Shown: one piece after another, positions 7,712-16,469 of the stretch
Layout: the number at the start of each line of letters is the position of its first letter
Numbering within the stretch: position 1 is the first letter of the stretch
From: Candidatus Eiseniibacteriota bacterium
GTDB lineage: Bacteria; Eisenbacteria; RBG-16-71-46; CAIMUX01
Length of the DNA: 19,862 bases
Reading direction: 5' to 3'
Assembly (NCBI GenBank): GCA_016712505.1
Contig: JADJQY010000018.1
Span: 1 to 19,862, forward strand
Made by a program: the position numbers and the translations under genes
Notes under the pieces: generated by a model
Seen by the model: only the letters and a program-made list of their open reading frames with translations
Database searches by the model: none
What the model was told of the DNA's origin: nothing

Positions 7712-9154
7712 ATGACGACATCGTCGATGAGCATCTCTGATCGCTGGGCGTGCTTTCGCCTGGAAGTGATCGGTGGCTTGCTGGCTTCGCCGCCCGTGCA
7801 TGGTGAGCTGAAGGAGCGCCTTCGCGAGCTCTCAGCGCAGCACTGGAAGCACCCGAGGAGCGGCGAGCCCTTCCGCGTGGCGTTCTCTACGCTGGAGCGT
7901 TGGTACTACGAGGCCGTGGACCAGAGCGATCCCATTGCGGTGCTGCGCCGAAAGCGCAGGAAGGACCACGGCAGCCGCAGGGCGATCGGTGAAGCGCTCG
8001 CCGCTGAAGCCAAGGCGCAATACGAAGCGCACCCGAGCTGGTCGCTCGTGCTGCACCTGGAGAATCTCGAGACGCGGATTCGCCGCCAGCCCGAGCTCGG
8101 CGCGGCTCCATCGCGCGCCACACTGCAACGCCACTTCCGCGCGCATGGATGGCGCCGGCTACCTGCGCCGAAAAGTCCTCGCAGTCCGGGAGCGTTACGT
8201 GCCGAGCGGCGCCTGGCCGAGCGCGAGGTACGGAGCTTCGAAGTCGAGCACGTCGGGGCACTGTGGCATCTCGACTTCCATCACGCCTCGCGCCCGGTGC
8301 TCACCAAGGACGGTTGGGTGCGGCCGATCCTGCTCGGCATCCTCGACGACCATTCGCGGCTCGCTTGCCACCTCCAGTGGTCCTTCTGCGAAGACACCGA
8401 AACGCTCGTCCACGGTCTGGTCCAGGCATTCCTGAAGCGTGGGCTCCCGCGCGCCATCTACTCCGACTGCGGAGCAGCGATGCGCGCCGAAGAGGTCCGC
8501 ATGGGCTTGCAGCGTCTGGGCATAACGCTGGAGCGGACCTTGCCCTACTCGCCGTATCAAAACGGCAAGCAGGAATGCTTCTGGGGCTCCGTCGAGGGAC
8601 GCTTGCTCGCGATGGTCGAGGGAGTCGGGCAGCCGAGCCTGCGCGATCTGAATCTGTGGACCCAAGCCTGGCAGGAGAAGGACTACCACCTGCGCCTCCA
8701 CAGCGAGACCCAGCAGACGCCGCTCGAGCGCTTCGGCGCGGGAAAGAGTGTCCTACGTGAGAGTCCTTCGATCGGAGAGCTGCGGCGCGCGTTTCGACGC
8801 CGCGTCACACGATCCCAGCGCCGCAGCGACGGCACGATCAGCCTTGAAGGCAAGCGCTTGGAGATTCCTTCGCGCTACCGCTCGCTCGGGAAAGTGGTCC
8901 TCCGCTACGCGAGCTGGGATCTCAGTACGGTCGAGATGATCGATCCGGAGACCGACGAGACTCTCGCCGCGATCTACCCTGTCGATCTCGCCCGCAATGC
9001 CGAAGGCGCACGTGCGGCGCTCGAGGAGCGAAGCCTGACACCCGTCCCGCCGAAGGCGGACGGACTCGCGCCGCGCATGGAGGAGATCCTCGCGGCCTAC
9101 ATCGAGAGCGGGCTCCCGCCCGCCTACATCCCGCGCGCGGAGGAAGAGCGATGA
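7712..9154 (+). CDS. DD35E integrase-type (rve) transposase
   Basis: An intact 480-residue transposase. I chose the ATG at 7712 because GAGGAGA lies about nine bases upstream and the earlier in-frame sequence is arginine-rich and unlike the family. The catalytic core is complete: D188 in LWHLDFHHASRP, D252 in AIYSDCGAAMR and E288 in NGKQECFWGSVEG, with the D-E spacing of 35 residues typical of retroviral-integrase-like transposases. An N-terminal DNA-binding part precedes it (FSTLERWYYEA, SRATLQRHFRAHGWRRL), and a beta-rich C-terminal part follows (ISLEGKRLEIPSRYRSLGKV). It would cut and join the transposon ends with help from the ATPase. Its stop overlaps the ATPase start (ATGA), so the two are translated together. 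The first gene of the element ends about 110 bp upstream. Confidence 0.85.
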   Translation: MTTSSMSISDRWACFRLEVIGGLLASPPVHGELKERLRELSAQHWKHPRSGEPFRVAFSTLERWYYEAVDQSDPIAVLRRKRRKDHGSRRAIGEALAAEAKAQYEAHPSWSLVLHLENLETRIRRQPELGAAPSRATLQRHFRAHGWRRLPAPKSPRSPGALRAERRLAEREVRSFEVEHVGALWHLDFHHASRPVLTKDGWVRPILLGILDDHSRLACHLQWSFCEDTETLVHGLVQAFLKRGLPRAIYSDCGAAMRAEEVRMGLQRLGITLERTLPYSPYQNGKQECFWGSVEGRLLAMVEGVGQPSLRDLNLWTQAWQEKDYHLRLHSETQQTPLERFGAGKSVLRESPSIGELRRAFRRRVTRSQRRSDGTISLEGKRLEIPSRYRSLGKVVLRYASWDLSTVEMIDPETDETLAAIYPVDLARNAEGARAALEERSLTPVPPKADGLAPRMEEILAAYIESGLPPAYIPRAEEER

Positions 9155-9996
9155 ACCGCAAGCTCCTCTCCTTCTACGGCTTGAAGTGGAATCCCTTCTC
9201 CCCCGAGCTCCCCGATGAAGCGCTGCATGTCTCCGCTGAGCTCGATCGATTCCGCTGGCGCGTCGAGCAATCGCTCGTAAAGGACGGCGGCTTCGCGCTC
9301 ATCGTCGGCGAGTCGGGCCTCGGAAAGAGCGTCGCTCTCCGCACCATCGCCCAACGCATGGAGCGCATTCCGAATCTCCGCGTCGGCGCCGTCGCACATC
9401 CGCAGAGCAACCTGATCGACTTCTACCTCGAGCTCGGCGAGCTCTTCGGCGTCGCGCTGAAAGCCGGCAGCCGCTGGAGCGGCTTCAAGTCGCTGCGCGA
9501 GCGCTGGCTCGCACACATCGAGAGCTCCTCTATGCGCGCGCTGCTCCTCATCGACGAGGCGCAGGAGATGAGCGTCGCGGCGCTGAACGAGCTGCGTCTC
9601 ATGACCAGCGCCCGCTTCGACTCCAAGCTCCTGCTCTCCGTCATCCTCTGCGGCGATCGACGGCTGCTCGAGATGCTGCAACGCGAAGAGCTCATCCCGC
9701 TGGGAAGCCGCATTCGACTCCGCCTCCCCCTCGAGGCGCTGACGCCAGCGCAGCTCCGTGAGAAGCTCGACCATCTGCTCGAGACCGCCGGAGCACCCAT
9801 GCTCATGAGTCCCGAGCTGAAGGCGCTCCTCTGCGACCACGCGCTCGGCAACTGCCGCGTCCTCGTCAACATCGCGGCCGAGCTCCTGGCTCACGCTGCG
9901 CAGCACGAGATCACGACGCTCGACGAGAAGCTCTACTTCGACCTCTACCGCGAACGCGCATCGAAGGCGACCACCAAGCCCAAGTCCGCTCGCTGA
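9151..9996 (+). CDS. ExeA/TniB-like AAA ATPase, transposition helper
   Basis: An intact 281-residue protein whose ATG overlaps the transposase stop. The start FYGLKWNPFSPELPDEALHV has the 'GLxxxPF' opening typical of ExeA/TniB/MuB-type ATPases. Walker A is GESGLGKS (residues 53-60), Walker B is LLLIDEAQEM (131-140), and a sensor-like LSVILCGDRRLLEML follows. The region with LGSRIRLRLPLEALTP and a C-terminal helical lid (HALGNCRVLVNIAAELLAHA) complete the AAA module. By analogy with MuB, TnsC and TniB it should bind DNA with ATP and direct the transposase to target sites. No membrane segment or secretion partner is present, which argues against a true ExeA role. Confidence 0.85.
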   Translation: MNRKLLSFYGLKWNPFSPELPDEALHVSAELDRFRWRVEQSLVKDGGFALIVGESGLGKSVALRTIAQRMERIPNLRVGAVAHPQSNLIDFYLELGELFGVALKAGSRWSGFKSLRERWLAHIESSSMRALLLIDEAQEMSVAALNELRLMTSARFDSKLLLSVILCGDRRLLEMLQREELIPLGSRIRLRLPLEALTPAQLREKLDHLLETAGAPMLMSPELKALLCDHALGNCRVLVNIAAELLAHAAQHEITTLDEKLYFDLYRERASKATTKPKSAR

Positions 9997-10006
9997 TCGT
10001 CATCGT

Positions 10007-10021
10007 ACTACCTGGCGAAAC
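10007..10021 (-). repeat. Putative right inverted repeat of the three-gene transposon
   Basis: On the minus strand it reads GTTTCGCCAGGTAGT and matches the left end at 12 of 15 positions. It starts 11 bp after the ATPase stop. Just outside is a 6-bp inverted repeat, GGCCGG (10025-10030) with CCGGCC (10047-10052). Confidence 0.4.
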
Positions 10022-10090
10022 GGAGGCCGGCTCTGCGGGGACGCAACCGGCCAAGGGATAGCCAGGTCGACCGGGAGCCTTCTGGCTCGG

Positions 10091-10120
10091 GGCCTCGTCG
10101 ATACCCTCGGCGAGGCCTTT
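10091..10120 (+). terminator. Rho-independent-like terminator
   Basis: GGCCTCG (10091-10097) pairs with CGAGGCC (10111-10117) and is followed by TTTCT. It lies 95 bp after the ATPase gene. The U-tract is short, so strength is uncertain. Confidence 0.45.
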
Positions 10121-10384
10121 CTGCATTTCAGAGCCTCGGCTCCCGGGAGCTCATGCCTCCAAAATCCCGGGGCTTGGGGCGGAGCCCCAACCATCAAAGA
10201 GCGAGAGCCGATTCCCATCGATTACCGAGAGCACTCTCAGGAGGATCAGGGCGGCGAGCGGTCGGGGGGGGGGGCTCTCGGGGGGGGGGGGGCTCCCTCC
10301 CGCGCTGGGGGGGGTTAGGGCGCGCTCACCCCGATTCCGGCGGGGGGCTGGGTCAGGCAGCGTGCGCCCCGCCGCCGCCGAAAC
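10121..10384. other. G-run region without a recognisable gene
   Basis: I see no convincing gene. The stretch holds a GGGGCT...AGCCCC hairpin near 10169-10190 and three long G runs (11, 13 and 8 bases) between 10264 and 10314. These are unusual for a bacterial genome and may mark G-quadruplex-forming DNA or an assembly problem. Confidence 0.5.
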
Positions 10385-11020
10385 CGCCGCCGACCGCGAG
10401 CTGGCCCGCGCCATCGAGCAGTGCGTCGGTCGCGAAGATCTCTTGGCAGAGCTTCAAGCGGGCGAACCGGAACGGGGGCGGGAAGGGGGAGATCGAGCAG
10501 GCGCCGACGGTGCCCGCGGCGAAAGCCGGTGTCCTCGCCCACCGGCAAGCGCCGTGGCCGTCCCGCGAACGTCCAGGAGACCGCGCGCCGCGTCGCTGTG
10601 CTTGAACGCGTTCAGACGGGCGAGATCACCAAAGCCGAGGCCGCCGCGGAGCTCGGGATCGCGTACGGCACGTGGGCCGGCTGGAGAGCGCTGTACGGGA
10701 AGAGGGCCGGAGTGATCCCGGCGCCGATCGCGCGCGCGTCCGTGGAGCCCACGTCGATCCCGACGGGCAAGCCGGCGGCCGATGTCGCGAAACTCGTGGA
10801 GCGGGTCGAGGAGCTGGAGCGGTTCGGGCGGGAGCTACGGCACCGGCTCCGAGACCCCCTGGCGCTCGTGGAGAGGTGGGTGGGGTGGGGCGGAGGCGCG
10901 GTGGACCTCGTCGCTGGAAGGGCGGTTCAGGATGAGAAGGGCACGGCTGCTCCGCCGCCAGGCCGTGGTAGCATGCCGGCCGAATCGCCAGTTCTCTTTC
11001 CTCCTGATCATCAGCCATGA
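10385..11020 (+). pseudogene. HTH-like protein of the dispersed repeat (copy D), frameshifted
   Basis: This is homologous to 1985-2631 but has a different architecture. Reading through frames 3, 1 and 2 gives ADRELARAIEQCVGREDLLA, then EIEQAPTVPAAKAG, then GKRRGRPANVQETARRVAVL, ERVQTGEITKAEAAAELGIA and YGTWAGWRALYGKRAGVIP. After VEPTSIPTGKP the second HTH module of copy A is missing, and the protein goes straight to the C-terminal helix (VEELERFGRELRHRLRDPLA). The last open frame stops at 11018-11020, past the likely natural end near 10885. A DNA-binding role is inferred only from the RGRP arm and the HTH pattern. The trailing sequence (10915-10955) carries a degraded tail. Confidence 0.5.
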
Positions 11021-11036
11021 CATCTTGGAGGCTGCC

Positions 11037-13410
11037 ATGCGTCTGCGAACGAGCCCCTGCGCGGCCAACAGGTCTGCGGATGAACGGGTCCTACCATCCT
11101 TGCTCGCGAGTGCCGGAACTCGCGTACGAAGGGGCCTTGCGGCCGTGTGGTCCGCAGGTGTAGGGCCGGTGGCGACCGTTTTCCTGGTCGCAAGCGTCAG
11201 CCTCCTCTCCCCGGCTCAGACCGCTTGGGAGATGCGCGTCTGGAATGCAAGACAAGGCCACGCCCTCGCCTACGACAGCGCGCGGGGCAGGACCGTCCTA
11301 TTCGGTGGGGTGGAAGTTAGTAGCTACGTCTCCGACACGTGGGAGTGGGACGGCAGCAACTGGACGCGACAAAATCCGGCCGTAAGCCCGCCCGCCCGCT
11401 CTGGCCACGCTCTTGCCTACGACAGCGCGCGGGGCAGGACCGTGCTCTTCGGCGGGTTCTACGCCGTCGCCGGCAATGGCTCATACCTCTCCGACACGTG
11501 GGAGTGGGACCCGGGACCACCTGGACGCAGATGACCCGGCCGCAAGCCCGCCCGCCCGCCATGACCACGCCCCTCGCCTACGACAGTGCACGAAGCGGGA
11601 CCGTACTCTTCGGTGGGCAGGAGTCTCAGGGTCCGGTACCCTGAGTTTCTCCGACACGTGGGAGTGGGACGGAACTACCTGGACGCAGATGACTCCGGCC
11701 GCAAGCCCGTCCGCCCGCGGTCAGCACGCCCTCGCCTTCGACAGCGTACGGGGCAAGACCGTCCTCTTCGGCGGAAACGCCAATGGTGGGACCTACTTCT
11801 CCGACACGTGGGAGTGGGACGGAACTACCTGGACGCAGATGAATCCGGCCGCTAGCCCGTCCGCCCGCGGTCAGCACGCCCTCGCCTTCGACAGCGTAAG
11901 GGGCAAGACCGTCCTCTTCGGCGGAATGGCCGCCTCCTTTGGCGGCCCCCCCCACTTCTCCGACACTTGGGAATGGAACGGGACCACCTGGGTGCAGCAG
12001 ACTCCGGCGGCAAGCCCGACTGGCCGCATTCAAGGTGCTCTCGTCTACGACAGCGCGCGGGGCAGGACCGTCCTATTCGGTGGGGTCAGTAGAACTAATG
12101 GCCGCCTATCGGACACCTGGGAGTGGGACGGGTTCACCTGGACGGATCTCACTCCGGCCCCCAAGCCCACAGGCCGCTATCGTCACGCCCTCGCCTACGA
12201 CAGCGCGCGGGTGGACAAGTCCTTCGGTGGGTGAAACAACAACCTCCGCTCCTTCTCCGACACGGGAGTGGGACGGGACCATCTGGACGCAGCTCACTCC
12301 GGCCGCTAGCCCGCCCGGCCGCTTGGGCCACGCCCTTGCGTTTGACAGCGTGCGGGGCAAGACCGTGCTGTTCGGCGGGTTCGGTGACTTTTCTAGCCCT
12401 CCCCGGATACGTGGGAGTGGAACGGAACTACCTGGACGCAGATGACTCCGGCCGCAAGCCCGCCCGCCCGCCGTGACCACGCCCTCGCCTACGACAGTGC
12501 ACGGGGCAGGACCGTACTCTTCGGTGGGCACGATTATTACAACTACCGTTCCGACACGTGGGAGTGGGACGGAACTACCTGGACGCAGATGACTCCGGCC
12601 GCAAGCCCGCCCGCCCGCCGTGACCACGCCCTCGCCTACGACAGTGCACGGGGCAGAACCGTACTCTTCGGTGGGCGCAGTCCCTTCTCGTCCCTCTCCG
12701 ACACGTGGGAGTGGGACGGCAGCAACTGGACGCAACAAACTCCGGCGGTAAGCCCGCCGGCAGGTTTCACCGCTGCGCTCGCTTACGATAGCGCGCGGGG
12801 AAGGACCGTGCTCTTCAGTGGTTCGAGCCTCTCCTACACGTGGGAGTGGGACGGGAGCAACTGGGTGCAGCGGACTTCGACTGCAAGTCCGTCCGCCCGC
12901 GGGTGGCATAGCCTCGCCTACGACAGCGCGCGGGGCAGGACCGTCCTTCTGGGCGGCTACATAAGTAACTCCATTCTTTCCGATACTTGGGAGTACTCCC
13001 CGTCAACCCTACCGACTTACGTCGCCTTCGGCGGGAGCTGGTAGCGCGGGAGTGCCCGCATTGGTAGCTGGCGGGACAGCTCCGTGGATCGGCGACAACT
13101 TCGCAGTCAGCTCGACGCATCCCCAGCAACGTCCTGTTTCATTTCCTGGGCAGTCGCGGACATCGTGGCCGCCGTTGATATCCCCATCCGCTCGATCCAT
13201 CGGCTGCTGCAGGTGCACGCTCTTCGTAAGCGGCGAGTTCATTCCAGGCGGTACCGACCTGGGCAACGCCGTACACTGGTCTTTGGCGTCCAACGATCCG
13301 ACGCTTCTGGGAGCTCGTTCTACAGCCAAGCATTTGTTGTGATCTTCCAGCACGTGGCGGGCATCACGGTCTCAAACGGTGGTCGAAGGCAGGATCGGCT
13401 AGAGAAGGGG
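11037..13410 (+). pseudogene. Secreted kelch-repeat protein, frameshifted
   Basis: The ATG at 11037 has TTGGAGG five bases upstream. A long basic N-region leads to a hydrophobic segment (VGPVATVFLVASVSLLSPAQ), probably a signal peptide. Then come about twelve kelch-like units of 45-51 residues with the pattern HALAYDSARGRTVLFGG ... SDTWEWDGTTWTQMTPA, expected to form one or two beta-propellers outside the cytoplasm. Frame changes occur near 11508, 11640, 12215 and 12435. The 13044 stop (YVAFGGSW) is itself a frameshift product: frame 2 continues with GSAGVPALVAGGTAPWIGDN, and later segments (CTLFVSGEFIPGGTDLGNAV, NDPTLLGA, FYSQAFVV, AGITVSNGG) complete a C-terminal domain common on such secreted proteins. 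Neighbouring units are nearly identical in DNA. Ligand and function are unknown. Confidence 0.7.
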
Positions 13411-13740
13411 TGGGGCGCAGGCGACGGCAATCGTAGTCTCTGCGGGAGCGCAGCGATAGGGGCCTAGCAGCGTCTTCGCCCGTAGCCGGCGCCGCTCCCT
13501 CTCCCCGACCTCCAGGGCACAGTCCGGACATCCGGCACCCCAGCATCCATGCGGGTCCGGGGCGATCCAGCCGGCCGGAAGATGGTCCTTCCGCGGGCGC
13601 GCTTGGCGCCCTCCGCCCTCGCCCCGCGCCACCGGCTCCGTGTCAGGGGAAGTGGTATCTGACGGCGTAGGGGACACCAATCGTTACGCACCGTCCCCAA
13701 CGAGGGGCGTCCGAGCCGAAGTCTCCGTAGCACGCGCATG
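13411..13740. other. Intergenic stretch before the first IS66
   Basis: No recognisable gene. A minus-strand open frame (13399-13680) is cysteine-containing but matches nothing I know and has no start signal. It probably reflects GC bias. Confidence 0.4.
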
Positions 13741-13762
13741 GTACGCGTCCGGTCACCCCATC
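13741..13762 (+). repeat. Left terminal inverted repeat, IS66 element 1
   Basis: The first 20 bases are GTACGCGTCCGGTCACCCCA; it matches the inverse of 16169-16190 at 20 of 22 positions. Confidence 0.7.
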
Positions 13763-13824
13763 TATCGCACCCCCCAGCCCCTGCCCGACTATGCCGCCTC
13801 CCAACCACTCCACGGAGGTGACCC

Positions 13825-14159
13825 ATGGCAGGACGTCCGCTGTCCAGCCCGCGCCGCAGAGATGCGCCGCGTGCTCGCCGATCTCGATCGCACGGATCTC
13901 TCGACGAAGGCCTTCTGCGAGCGTCGCGGCCTCAGCCGCTCGCTCCTGAGCTACTGGCGCAAGCGCTTGAACGCGACGGACGAAGCGATGCGCCTCTCCA
14001 CGGATCGCTCTCCAGCCTTCGTCCCGGTGCGCATCGTGAGTCCGCGCCAGAGCGCGAGCTGGATCGTCGAGCTCTCCGATGGGACCCGCATCCATGTGCC
14101 GCCCGGATTCCGACCCCGATGAGCTTCGACGCCTGATGCGCGAGGTGCGCGCATGCTGA
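13825..14159 (+). pseudogene. tnpA: IS66 TnpA accessory protein, frameshifted
   Basis: The ATG at 13825 is preceded by GGAGGTGACCC, a strong ribosome site, but the TnpA-like sequence is in frame 2 (ARAAEMRRVLADLDRTDLST, KAFCERRGLSRSLLSYWRKR), so an indel lies within about 35 bases of the start. The HTH of IS66 TnpA (AFCERRGLSRSLLSYWRKRL) and the C-terminal strand pair (SWIVELSDGTRIHVPPGF) are clear. An extra C near 14110 shifts the end; the natural C-terminus DPDELRRLMREVRAC stops at 14157-14159, overlapping the tnpB ATG at 14153. TnpA is needed for IS66 transposition; its biochemical role is probably DNA binding. Confidence 0.7.
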
Positions 14160-14521
14160 GCCTTCCTCCCTCGGTGCGCATCTTCGTTGCTCGCGACTGC
14201 GTCGACATGCGGAAGTCCGTCGATGGACTTCTCCGAGCTCGCGCGGGTGGTCATCGAAGAGAACCCACAGTCGGGCCATCTCTTCGTCTTCTTCAACCGC
14301 ACGAAGGATCGCACCAAGATCCTCTGCGGGATCGCTCGGGCTGCTTCCGCTCCACAAGCGGCTCCGAAGTCGGTCGCTTCCATCTCCTCGATCGCACGGG
14401 GCGCAAGCCGCATGTCATCGAGCTGACAGCCGCCGAGTTGGCGCTGCTTCTCGAAGGCATCGATCTGCGCGGCGCGCAGCGTCGACGCACGCACGACGAT
14501 CGCTTCGAAAAATCTGCTTAG
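14153..14521 (+). pseudogene. tnpB: IS66 TnpB accessory protein, frameshifted
   Basis: The start overlaps the end of tnpA. The opening LSLPPSVRIFVARDCVDMRK, followed by SVDGL, is the TnpB signature (DMRKSxDGL). The middle, ARVVIEENPQSGHLFVFFNR and TKDRTKILC, lies in another frame (about 14225-14330). DRSGCFR, LHKRL and EVGRFHLLDRTGRKPHVIEL return to the first frame after further indels. The C-terminus ELALLLEGIDLRGAQRRR is in the starting frame and stops at 14521. TnpB is a conserved IS66 accessory protein of about 115-120 residues and the length fits. At least three indels are needed to read it. Confidence 0.7.
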
Positions 14522-14564
14522 CGCTGTAGAGCATCGATCCGCGACGTGCTATCTGACGGCAGCG

Positions 14565-16133
14565 ATGGTCACCGCCGATGTCGATCTCCTACGCCTGCTC
14601 GAGACTCGCGATCGCGAGCTCGAAGAGCTCTCGAAGACCGTCGAGAAGCTGCGCGAGGACAACGAGCTGCTCGGCGAGCGACTGAAGACGCTGCTCAACG
14701 CTCTATATGGGCGCAAGTCCGAACGCATCGCTCCAGGGCAGCTCGATCTCTTCACCAAGCTGCCTGCGGCTGCCGAAGTCGCACCGGAGCCAGCGCCATC
14801 CCGGATTCTGCGCAGCAAGGGAGCCGGCTCCGAAGCGGCGGTTGCGCAAGGGACATGGTCGCAACGGCTTCCCCGCGCATCTACCTCGCCTGGTGACCGA
14901 GCTCGACCTTCCAGAGGGCGAGCGCACTTGTCCTGATTGCGGCGTGGGAATGCGCTGCATCGGCGAGGAGCTGCGAGCGCGGACATGTGGTCCGGCGCAG
15001 ATTCTCGTGCACCGCTACGTGCGGAAGAAGTACGCCTGTCCCGCAGGCCACGCGATGAAGACGGCGGAGGCTCCCGCAGCGCTGATCGAGCGCTGCAAGT
15101 ACGAGCCCTCCGTCTACGCACACATCGCCGTCGCGAAGTACTCCGATCACCTGCCGCTCCATCGACAGAGCGAGATCTTCAAGCGCTACGGGATCGACCT
15201 TCCGAAGTCGACGATGTGGGACATGCTGGGGCGCGTCGACGAGCTCGTCTCGCAGCCCGTACTGAGAGGATGCGGGCGGGAGCTCCTGCTGGAGAAGATC
15301 ATCCAAGCCGATGAGACGCCCGTCACCGTGCGTCTCGAGGGCGGCAAAGGCACGCAGCAGAGCTACGTGTGGGTCTATCGCGCCGGTGCGAAGATCGCCT
15401 TCGACTTCCGCATGGGCCGTGATCGGGACGGCCCGAACAAGTACCTCGCACTCTGGCAGGGAATTCTGCAGGGCGACGGATACAGTGGCTATGACGAGAT
15501 CACGCGGCGCAACTGCCTGACTCGTGCTGGCTGCTGGGCGCATGCGTCGCAAGGTGAAGGTCGCGTTGGACCTCAAGTCACCGGAGGCCGCGCGGGCTGA
15601 TGGTGCCGATCCAGCGCCTCTTCCGCCTGGAATCCACGCTGAAGCGACGCGCGGAAGCGCGCGGCTACTCTCGTGAGGAGTACCTCGAGCATCGATCGAC
15701 GCTGCGTCGTCGTCGCAGCGCGAGCCTGCTCGCGGAGATCGATGCGCTCATCGTTGAGCTCAAGGGCCAGCGAGCGGTCCTACCGAAGGGACCGCTGGGG
15801 AAGGCCATCGGCTACATCGAGAACCAGCGCGAGCCGCTCGGTGTTTTCGTAAACGAGCCCAGGCTGGAGATCGACAACAACCAGGCTGAGAACGCTCTGC
15901 GCCCGATCGCGGTCGGCAGGAAGAACTGGCTCGTCTTCGGCAGCCCTCGTGGCGGTGCCGTGGCTTGCCGGCTCTATTCGCTCGTCCTCTCCTGCCGAGC
16001 GGCGGGGCTCAACCCCGAGCTCTACCTCGAAGCCGTGCTCCGCGCCGTCGCGACGACGCCGGCAACGGAGATCGCCTCGCCCACGCCATGGGCTTGGGCG
16101 GCGCACCCGGAGCACCGGCTGCCCTCGGATTGA
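14565..16133 (+). pseudogene. tnpC: IS66 TnpC transposase, frameshifted
   Basis: The ATG at 14565 gives an N-terminal coiled coil (RELEELSKTVEKLREDNELL) and the IS66 segment LLNALYGRKSERIAPGQLDL. The frame changes near 14830 to CPDCGVGMRCIGEELR (zinc ribbon), KYSDHLPLHRQSEIFKRYGI and the catalytic core. Its first Asp is in IIQADETPVTV, the second in LQGDGYSGYDEI, and the Glu in IDNNQAENALRPIAVGRKNW. Two more changes near 15540 and 15595 are required: GCWAHARRKVKVALDLKSPE joins MVPIQRLFRLESTL in frame 3. All catalytic residues are preserved, so the protein is complete apart from frame. A 43-bp gap separates it from tnpB. Confidence 0.8.
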
Positions 16134-16168
16134 GTCTCCCCGACTGGCGTCAGGCAGCCCTGGCCAGG

Positions 16169-16190
16169 GATGGGATCACCGGACGCGTAC
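16169..16190 (-). repeat. Right terminal inverted repeat, IS66 element 1
   Basis: On the minus strand its first 20 bases read GTACGCGTCCGGTGATCCCA. It differs from the left end at two of 22 positions and begins 35 bp after tnpC. Confidence 0.7.
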
Positions 16191-16244
16191 GACGGAACTC
16201 GTCACGAAAAGTCCGGTTCGAGCTGACGGGGAGCACGGCTGCGG
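16191..16244 (+). repeat. Conserved repeat tail, copy B
   Basis: It abuts the right end of IS66 element 1 exactly and matches the sequence that follows the HTH gene at 2633-2684. The upstream HTH gene is absent, which suggests that the IS66 element inserted into, or deleted, a copy of this repeat. From 16245 to 16391 nothing else is recognisable. Confidence 0.5.
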
Positions 16245-16391
16245 AGCTTGCGCGGCGAAGAGACGGCAGCATGAGCTGACGCAGGAGCCGGCGGCCAGGT
16301 CGCGGAGATCGATAGAACTGGCGTCTGGCGGGGAGGAGCACGTTCGACCCTCCGTCGGAAGAGATCGATTTCGACCTCGTTTCAGCGTGTC

Positions 16392-16407
16392 CTTCGGCAA
16401 GCGTGCG
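16392..16407 (+). repeat. Left terminal inverted repeat, IS66 element 2
   Basis: CTTCGGCAAGCGTGCG, perfect inverse of 19847-19862. It lies 62 bp before the druA-like start. Confidence 0.75.
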
Positions 16408-16469
16408 CCACCCGCAGAATTCCACCGCCTAGAGCTTGCGTTCCAGACCGGCCCTTGCCACCGTGCCCG

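Larger units (their letters stand above)
6927..10021 (+). mobile_element. Three-gene transposon (Zn-finger/HTH, DD35E transposase, AAA ATPase)
   Basis: Three co-oriented genes form the unit: a cysteine-rich HTH protein (7017-7599), an rve-type transposase (7712-9154) and an ExeA/TniB-like ATPase (9151-9996). The transposase and ATPase are translationally coupled. Likely ends are GTTTTGGCAGGAAGT at 6927-6941 and, inverted, GTTTCGCCAGGTAGT at 10007-10021, matching at 12 of 15 positions. No target duplication is evident next to these positions. A transposase plus ATPase pair is the logic of Mu, Tn7 and Tn552-type elements. The exact ISfinder family is not identified here. Confidence 0.6.
13741..16190 (+). 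mobile_element. IS66-family element 1 (tnpA-tnpB-tnpC), decayed
   Basis: The unit is bounded by GTACGCGTCCGGTCACCCCATC (13741-13762) and its inverse at 16169-16190, which read toward each other match at 20 of 22 positions. The length is 2450 bp, with the standard IS66 order tnpA, tnpB, tnpC. The 8 bp outside the left end (CGCGCATG) and the right end (GACGGAAC) are not a duplication, so there has been rearrangement or deletion since insertion. All three genes are frameshifted. Confidence 0.75.

Noticed and set aside
8195..8701. Minus-strand frame opposite the transposase
   Set aside because: The plus strand encodes the complete DDE motif here, so this is antisense shadow.
9124..9906. Minus-strand frame of 260 codons opposite the ATPase
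   Set aside because: Walker A and Walker B lie on the plus strand; the antisense frame has no domain.
9151..9996. ExeA-type secretion ATPase
   Set aside because: The start resembles ExeA, but the gene is coupled to a transposase and has no secretion partners or membrane segment, so a transposition helper is preferred.
11037..13044. CRISPR array
   Set aside because: The periodic repeats are coding, about 147-150 bp long, and translate to kelch units.
16191..16244. Group II intron 3' end (domain V-like)
   Set aside because: It has some resemblance around TCCGGTTCGAG, but the domain V stem with its conserved catalytic bases cannot be drawn and no reverse transcriptase is nearby.
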